This document shows positions 31,687 to 35,556 of a stretch of 35,556 bases of DNA, piece after piece; the first letter of the stretch is position 1, and every line of letters starts with the position of its first letter. Where the stretch lies: positions 1 through 35,556 of the forward strand of contig DASSGZ010000301.1 in assembly GCA_035693165.1 (NCBI GenBank), given 5' to 3'. A model generated the notes under the pieces. It saw nothing but the letters and a program-made list of their open reading frames with translations, was not told the origin of the DNA and did not search any database. The DNA comes from JAICKM01 sp035693165. GTDB lineage: Bacteria; Chloroflexota; Chloroflexia; QHBQ01; JAICKM01. Position numbers and translations under genes: made by a program.

Positions 31687-32448
31687 TCAGGCCAGGGACG
31701 GCCCCTCGTCCTCGTCGTCCTCGGCGTCGTCGTCCGCGGCGCCCGCGCCGGATTCGATCTGCCCGGCAATGCTCTCGACTTCGTCGATCACCTCGGCGGG
31801 CATGCCCACCTGGCCGGCGAAATCGGCGAAGCGCTCCTGGCCCATCATCATGCGCGCGTTGACCAGGCGGACCGTCATGGCCTCCTCCTGGTTCTCGTAA
31901 CGGCTGGCGATCTCGTCTTCGACCTGCCCGGCGGCGACCTCGACCATCTCGCTGGCCTCCGTGGGCATGCCCATTTGCTGGGCCAGGTTGGTGAAGTTCT
32001 CCGGGCCGATGATCATGCGCACGCCGACCAGTTCCTGGAAGAGCTGGCGGCTCGACTCCTCGTCCAGCTCGACCCCCTCCAGGCCCTCCTCGTCTGCGTC
32101 CGCGTCCTCGTCCGCGACGCTGCCGTTAAGGCCGTCGAGGCTGGGCGCGCTGGGCGTGAGCGGGCGGCCGGTGGCATCCACCAGGCCCCCGGCGTTGCCG
32201 CTGCTGATCGGGCGGCCGCTGGCGTCCACCAGCCCGCTGGCGGCCGGGCCGTTCGCCCCGCCCTCCGTGTCACCCATCAGGGCCACGGTCTGCTCGATAT
32301 GGTCCAGCAACTCGGCGGGCATGCCCATCTGCCGGGCCACGCTGTTGAAGCGCGCCGGCCCCAGTTGCACCCGCAATTGCACCAGTTGGCGCAGCGCCTC
32401 TTCCGGACTCACCTGCCCGGCACCCATGTCGGTGTTCTCGTTATCCAT
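31687..32448 (-). CDS. Acidic protein with three copies of an unrecognised GP..F..A.QMGMP repeat
   Basis: A 253-residue soluble protein not matching any family I know. Three related helical blocks (about 20-53, 136-175, 192-231) share R-[VM]-x-[LIM]-G-x-x-x-F-x-x-x-A-x-Q-[MV]-G-M-P-[AT]-E and an acidic helix; the cores are QMGMP at 40, QMGMP at 158 and QVGMP at 213. Between blocks 1 and 2 is a short duplicated loop, GLVDASGRP (72-80) and GLVDATGRP (88-96), then an acidic linker. The C-terminus is a run of Asp/Glu. ATG at 32448 is chosen for AAGGAG five bases upstream. It is preceded by a 12-bp perfect hairpin and the tRNA-Ser genes. Confidence 0.75.
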   Translation of the reverse strand: MDNENTDMGAGQVSPEEALRQLVQLRVQLGPARFNSVARQMGMPAELLDHIEQTVALMGDTEGGANGPAASGLVDASGRPISSGNAGGLVDATGRPLTPSAPSLDGLNGSVADEDADADEEGLEGVELDEESSRQLFQELVGVRMIIGPENFTNLAQQMGMPTEASEMVEVAAGQVEDEIASRYENQEEAMTVRLVNARMMMGQERFADFAGQVGMPAEVIDEVESIAGQIESGAGAADDDAEDDEDEGPSLA

Positions 32449-32465
32449 AGTTTCTCCTTTATCTG

Positions 32466-32509
32466 CTGGTCGCCGGCATAAAGATCGCGGCGCAACGGCC
32501 GGCGACCAG
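32466..32509 (-). promoter_or_regulatory. Perfect 12-bp hairpin in the leader of the MGMP-repeat gene
   Basis: CTGGTCGCCGGC (32509-32498 on the minus strand) pairs with GCCGGCGACCAG (32477-32466), 20-base loop. It ends seven bases before the AAGGAG ribosome site and starts 12 bases after the T run of the tRNA terminator. It may control translation, protect the mRNA 5' end or serve as a protein-binding site. Confidence 0.55.
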
Positions 32510-32520
32510 ACCGGGCAATA

Positions 32521-32554
32521 AAAAGTGGGCGAACCCTCCAGGGGCTCACCCACA
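32521..32554 (-). terminator. Rho-independent terminator after tRNA-Ser(GGA)
   Basis: Minus strand: GTGGGTGAGCCC pairs with GGGTTCGCCCAC (12 pairs, two G-U), loop CTGGA, followed by TTTTT (32525-32521) and A. Confidence 0.82.
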
Positions 32555-32566
32555 GCCGGCGAGGGC

Positions 32567-32651
32567 GGAGAGGGTGGGATTCGAACCCACGACGGCTTGC
32601 ACCGTACCCGCTTTCCAGGCGAGCGCCATAGGCCAACTAGGCGACCTCTCC
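32567..32651 (-). tRNA. tRNA-Ser(GGA)
   Basis: 85 nt with acceptor stem GGAGAGG/CCTCTCC, discriminator G, long variable arm typical of serine, T loop GGTTCGAATCC, and anticodon loop CTGGAAA giving anticodon GGA (codons UCC/UCU). CCA is not encoded. Confidence 0.95.
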
Positions 32652-32688
32652 AGACACTAACCTCTTTACTTGTGACCGCCCACCAGGG

Positions 32689-32775
32689 CGGAGAGGGTGG
32701 GATTCGAACCCACGAAGGCTTTCACACCTCACTCGTTTTCGAGACGAGCTCCATCAACCACTCGGACACCTCTCC
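32689..32775 (-). tRNA. tRNA-Ser(CGA)
   Basis: 87 nt with the same GGAGAGG acceptor stem as its neighbour, long variable arm, T loop GGTTCGAATCC, and anticodon loop CTCGAAA giving anticodon CGA (codon UCG, favoured in this GC-rich DNA). CCA not encoded. It starts two bases after the T run of a terminator-like hairpin. Confidence 0.95.
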
Positions 32776-32777
32776 AT

Positions 32778-32814
32778 AAAAAAGCCGACCCATTAACGAG
32801 TTAATAGGTCGGCT
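32778..32814 (-). terminator. Strong terminator-like hairpin between tRNA-Arg and tRNA-Ser(CGA)
   Basis: Minus strand: AGCCGACCTATTAA pairs with TTAATGGGTCGGCT (14 pairs, one mismatch or wobble), loop CTCG, then TTTTTT (32783-32778). It begins one base after the CCA end of tRNA-Arg and ends two bases before tRNA-Ser(CGA). Confidence 0.85.
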
Positions 32815-32815
32815 G

Positions 32816-32892
32816 TGGCGCGGCCGATAGGACTCGAACCTACGACCTTTGGGTCCGCAACCCAACGCTCTAATCCGCTGAGCTACGGCCGC
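32816..32892 (-). tRNA. tRNA-Arg(GCG), CCA encoded
   Basis: 77 nt including an encoded CCA end. Acceptor GCGGCCG/CGGCCGC, D arm TAGCTCAGCGGATTAGAGC, anticodon stem TTGGG/CCCAA with loop TTGCGGA giving anticodon GCG (codon CGC), T loop GGTTCGAGTCC. Most bacteria read CGU/CGC/CGA with an ACG (inosine) anticodon, so GCG is less usual. Confidence 0.93.
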
Positions 32893-32906
32893 GTGCTTAC
32901 GGGGAA

Positions 32907-32935
32907 ATTATACCACAAGGTCCCGAATTATGCAA
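32907..32935 (-). promoter_or_regulatory. Promoter of the tRNA-Arg gene
   Basis: Minus strand: TTGCAT (32935-32930), 17 bases, TATAAT (32912-32907), with TGG before the -10 (extended -10). It is 14 bases upstream of the mature tRNA-Arg 5' end. Same layout as the promoter at 8028-8056. Confidence 0.85.
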
Positions 32936-33019
32936 GGAAAAATTAGGTATGGATGGCAAATGGATGGCGATTCAATTAAACTTGGGACCCATCCAGCGTG
33001 GCGCGGATTCCAGCGTGGC

Positions 33020-33196
33020 TCACGGGGTAATTGCCAGCACCTCGCTGGCGACGACGGAAAACATCGTGTTCAGATCATCCCCGGCGATGGCGACAACCAC
33101 GACCACGACGACCATAACTAAGACCAGGATCAGCCCGTACTCCACCAGCCCTTGCGCGCGCGCGGCATGCGCCCGTAAGCGACTTTCCTTTCTCAT
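33020..33196 (-). CDS. Flp/Fap-type pilin
   Basis: A 58-residue prepilin. A short basic leader (MRKESRLRAHAARA) is followed by the class IVb signature QGLVEYGLIL (15-24) with E19 at position +5 of the predicted mature protein (cleavage after A14), then a Val-rich helix (VVVVVVVAIAG) and a short tail. Such Flp pilins are processed by a TadV/prepilin peptidase and assembled by the Tad system into thin adhesive pili. No other tad genes are in the window, so this is an orphan copy. ATG at 33196 follows GGGAG eight bases upstream. Tandem 23-bp repeats lie 30-75 bases upstream. Confidence 0.85.
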   Translation of the reverse strand: MRKESRLRAHAARAQGLVEYGLILVLVMVVVVVVVAIAGDDLNTMFSVVASEVLAITP

Positions 33197-33225
33197 GTCC
33201 CCGGCTCCCAGAACGTCAAATGCTG

Positions 33226-33271
33226 CTGTCAGTGTGCCAACTCACGCGCTGTCAGCGGGCCAACTCACGCG
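33226..33271 (-). repeat. Two tandem 23-bp repeats upstream of the pilin gene
   Basis: Two adjacent 23-bp copies (33226-33248 and 33249-33271) that share CTGTCAG at the start and GCCAACTCACGCG at the end; only two bases differ. Position between the pilin start and the divergent thioredoxin-domain gene fits a regulatory protein-binding site. Confidence 0.6.
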
Positions 33272-33346
33272 GCGTGGGATCACGCCTACTACTATCATAT
33301 CCGGACTTTTTAGCCAACACAATAGTACCTTTGGTTAATTCTTGAT

Positions 33347-33374
33347 TTCAACACGTTAAGAAAGTTGGCATAAT
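33347..33374 (+). promoter_or_regulatory. Promoter of the thioredoxin-domain gene
   Basis: TTCAAC (33347-33352), 16 bases, CATAAT (33369-33374), with TGG before the -10 (extended -10), 68 bases ahead of the ATG, in an AT-rich stretch unlike the rest of the region. Confidence 0.55.
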
Positions 33375-33442
33375 CCTTGCGGGGATCCTCCCAAATGGCC
33401 CGCCCGGCCGAGTGGCCGTCGCGCATTAGAGAGGATCAATCC

Positions 33443-35497
33443 ATGGCTAATCGCTTGAGTCAAGAAACCAGCCCCTACCTGCTGCAACATGCCAACAACC
33501 CGGTGGATTGGTACCCCTGGGGGCCGGAGGCCCTGGCCCGCGCCCGCGCCGAGGACAAGCCGATTCTCCTGTCGATTGGCTACTCCGCGTGCCATTGGTG
33601 CCATGTGATGGAGCACGAGTCGTTTGAGGACCCGGCCACGGCGAGCCTGATGAATCAGCACTTTGTGTCCATCAAAGTGGACCGCGAGGAACGGCCCGAC
33701 CTCGACTCGATTTATATGGCGGCGGTGCAAACGCTGACCGGGCAGGGCGGCTGGCCGATGACGGTGTTCCTGACGCCCGCGGGCAAGCCGTTTTTCGCCG
33801 GCACCTATTTTCCGCCCGAAGACCGCCATGGCTTGCCCGGCTTCAAGCGTGTGTTACAATCGGTGGCCCGCGCCTATGAGCAGCAGCGCGGCGAGATCGA
33901 CCAGTCGGCGGACGACCTGGCCGCGCACCTGGCCGAACAGAGCGCCATCCCCGCCGCGCCCGAAGCCTTGCGCCCGGAGTTCCTCGACCGGGCGGCGGCG
34001 GCGCTGACCGGGGAGTTCGACAGCCGCCACGGCGGCCTGGGCGGCGCGCCCAAGTTTCCCCAGCCGATGGCCTGGGAGTTCCTGGTCCGCCAGTACCACC
34101 GCACCCGCGATGCTCGCCTGCTGGCGATGATCGAGCAGACGTTGCGCGCCATGGCGAACGGCGGCATCTACGACCAGGTGGGCGGCGGCTTCCACCGCTA
34201 TTCGGTGGACAACCACTGGCTGGTGCCCCATTTTGAGAAGATGCTGTACGATAACGCCCTGCTCAGCCGGCTCTACCTGCACGTCTACCAGATCACCGGC
34301 GAGCCGTTCTACCGGCGCATCGTCGAAGAGGTGCTGGACTACGTGGTGCGCGAGATGACCAGCCCCGAAGGCGCCTTCTACTCCACGCAGGATGCCGACA
34401 GCGAGGGCGAGGAAGGCAAGTTCTATGTCTGGACCCCGGATGAGATCGACGCCGCGCTCACGCCGGAGGAAGCCCGCGTGGCCCGTGCGTACTGGGGCGT
34501 GACCGAGCGCGGCAACTTCGAGGGCAAGAACATCCTCAATGTGCCGCGCCCGGCGGATGCCGTGGCCCAGGAGTTGAATCTGCCGCTCGATACGGTGCTA
34601 GGCTTGCTGGCCGCCGCGCGGGGCAAGCTCTATGCCGCGCGGGCGCGGCGCGTCTGGCCGGGGCGCGACGACAAGGTGCTCGTGTCGTGGAACGGCCTGA
34701 TGCTGCGCAGCTTCGCCGAGGCGGCGCGGGTGCTGGGCCGCGAGGACTACCGCCAGGTGGCCCAGCACAACGCCGCCTTCGTGCTCGGCACCATGCTCGA
34801 CGGCGACCGCCTGTGGCGCACCTACAAGGACGGGCGGGCGCACCTGACCGGGTTCCTGGAAGACTACGCCTTCTACGCCGCCGGTCTGCTGGCGCTCTAC
34901 GAGGCCGACTTCGACCCGCGCTGGTTCCTGGCGGCGCGCAGCCTCGCCGCTACGATGATCGCGCAGTTCGCCGACACGGAGCGCGGAGGGTTCTTCGACA
35001 CGCCCGCCGACGGCGAGCAGTTGATCAACCGGCCCAAGGATCTGCTGGAGAGCGCCATCCCGTCGGGCAATTCGGCGGCCGCGGAGGTGCTGCTGCGCCT
35101 GCATTACTATACGATGGAAGAGGACTACTACGACGCGGCGCGCGGCGCGCTGGAGGCGGCGGGGGCGCTGCTGGCGCAGTATCCCAGCGGGGTGGGGCGG
35201 ATGCTCTGCGTGCTCGACCTCTACCTGGCCGAGGTCAAGGAGATCGCGCTGATCGGGCGCCCGGAGGCCGCCGATACCGCCGCGCTGCTCGCCGTGGTGT
35301 TCCAGGGCTACCGGCCGCACCAGGTGGTGGCCGCGGGCGCCGCCGACGATTCGGCGGCCATCGCCGCCGTGCCGCTGCTCGAAGGCCGCCCGCAGCGCGA
35401 CGCCAAAGCCACCGCCTATGTCTGCGTCAACTACGCCTGCCAGTCGCCCGTGACCGACCCCGCGGCTCTGGCCGAGCAGTTGACCGGGCGCGGGTAG
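33443..35497 (+). CDS. Thioredoxin domain-containing protein (DUF255/YyaL, SSP411 family)
   Basis: A 684-residue protein of the YyaL/spermatogenesis-associated-protein-20 family. The N-terminal thioredoxin-like domain (about 1-165) has NPVDWYPWG (19-27), ACHWCHVMEHESFED with the CXXC pair C50/C53, and GGWPMTVFLTP. The remaining 500 residues form an (alpha/alpha)6 barrel like that of N-acylglucosamine 2-epimerases, with YDQVGGGFHRYSVD and LLSRLYLHVYQ typical. Length is normal for the family. Its biochemical role is not established. ATG at 33443 follows GAGGAT eight bases upstream; the frame is open 22 codons further back without a ribosome site. Confidence 0.92.
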   Translation: MANRLSQETSPYLLQHANNPVDWYPWGPEALARARAEDKPILLSIGYSACHWCHVMEHESFEDPATASLMNQHFVSIKVDREERPDLDSIYMAAVQTLTGQGGWPMTVFLTPAGKPFFAGTYFPPEDRHGLPGFKRVLQSVARAYEQQRGEIDQSADDLAAHLAEQSAIPAAPEALRPEFLDRAAAALTGEFDSRHGGLGGAPKFPQPMAWEFLVRQYHRTRDARLLAMIEQTLRAMANGGIYDQVGGGFHRYSVDNHWLVPHFEKMLYDNALLSRLYLHVYQITGEPFYRRIVEEVLDYVVREMTSPEGAFYSTQDADSEGEEGKFYVWTPDEIDAALTPEEARVARAYWGVTERGNFEGKNILNVPRPADAVAQELNLPLDTVLGLLAAARGKLYAARARRVWPGRDDKVLVSWNGLMLRSFAEAARVLGREDYRQVAQHNAAFVLGTMLDGDRLWRTYKDGRAHLTGFLEDYAFYAAGLLALYEADFDPRWFLAARSLAATMIAQFADTERGGFFDTPADGEQLINRPKDLLESAIPSGNSAAAEVLLRLHYYTMEEDYYDAARGALEAAGALLAQYPSGVGRMLCVLDLYLAEVKEIALIGRPEAADTAALLAVVFQGYRPHQVVAAGAADDSAAIAAVPLLEGRPQRDAKATAYVCVNYACQSPVTDPAALAEQLTGRG

Positions 35498-35520
35498 GCC
35501 CATCCGGCCCACCGGCCTAA

Positions 35521-35553
35521 CCCCCTGCCCCCCTTCCCGGCGCGGGCAGGGGG
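35521..35553 (+). terminator. Hairpin terminator at the right edge
   Basis: CCCCCTGCCC (35521-35530) pairs with GGGCAGGGGG (35544-35553), ten perfect pairs, 13-base loop, 23 bases after the stop. The window ends before any T run can be judged. Confidence 0.6.
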
Positions 35554-35556
35554 AAT

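Overview
The window is about 35.6 kb of GC-rich bacterial DNA. Its genes are densely packed, have GC-rich third codon positions, and mostly start behind AGGAGG-type ribosome binding sites. It reads as a chromosome segment of an aerobic bacterium, most plausibly a member of or near the Chloroflexota. That placement is inference. It rests on a long Bacillus-type SRP RNA with an Alu domain, a lone Flp-type pilin with the AQGLVEYGLIL motif, a b6-type split cytochrome b with a Tat-dependent Rieske protein, and a GH57 branching-enzyme-like protein. There is no phage, insertion sequence or CRISPR array in view.

Layout. 1-5.3 kb: the end of a flippase-like membrane protein, a convergent methyltransferase, and a pair of ABC exporter half-transporters that look like a heterodimer with one degenerate ATP site. 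5.4-8.0 kb: two low-complexity Gly/Ser-rich proteins, one of them a striking Met-Gly-Ser repeat protein, and a BNR/beta-propeller protein. 8.0-20.1 kb: a promoter, a structured leader and then sixteen tightly spaced genes on one strand. These encode a complete menaquinol/quinol:cytochrome c reductase (small TM protein, cytochrome b, subunit IV, Rieske, dihaem cytochrome c), an EB_dh-type haem b protein, a cbb3-type oxidase (CcoN, and CcoO fused to an extra cytochrome c domain), a CcoS-like protein, a detached CcoP-like anchor, several small unrecognised proteins, and a 685-residue membrane protein built from three repeats of the C-terminal haem-ligand half of CcoN. 20.1-24.6 kb: two methyltransferases, an aldo/keto reductase and an acyl-CoA synthetase. 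24.7-31.2 kb: a nucleotidyltransferase, a metallophosphoesterase, a GH57 protein, an FAD monooxygenase and a glycerate 2-kinase, separated by inverted repeats that look like interspersed palindromic elements. 31.2-33.2 kb (minus strand): SRP RNA with a textbook promoter and terminator, an acidic protein with three copies of an unrecognised MGMP repeat, tRNA-Ser(GGA), tRNA-Ser(CGA), tRNA-Arg(GCG) and an Flp pilin. 33.4-35.5 kb: a thioredoxin-domain (DUF255/YyaL) protein.

The most interesting unit is the 8.36-20.06 kb respiratory locus. Quinol oxidation (bc-type complex) and oxygen reduction (cbb3-type oxidase) are encoded in one apparent transcription unit, with an intervening haem b protein and several uncharacterised membrane subunits. 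This suggests a dedicated electron-transfer chain or physical supercomplex. Its last gene, a triplicated CcoN-like protein without the CuB histidines, is the best candidate for something undescribed.
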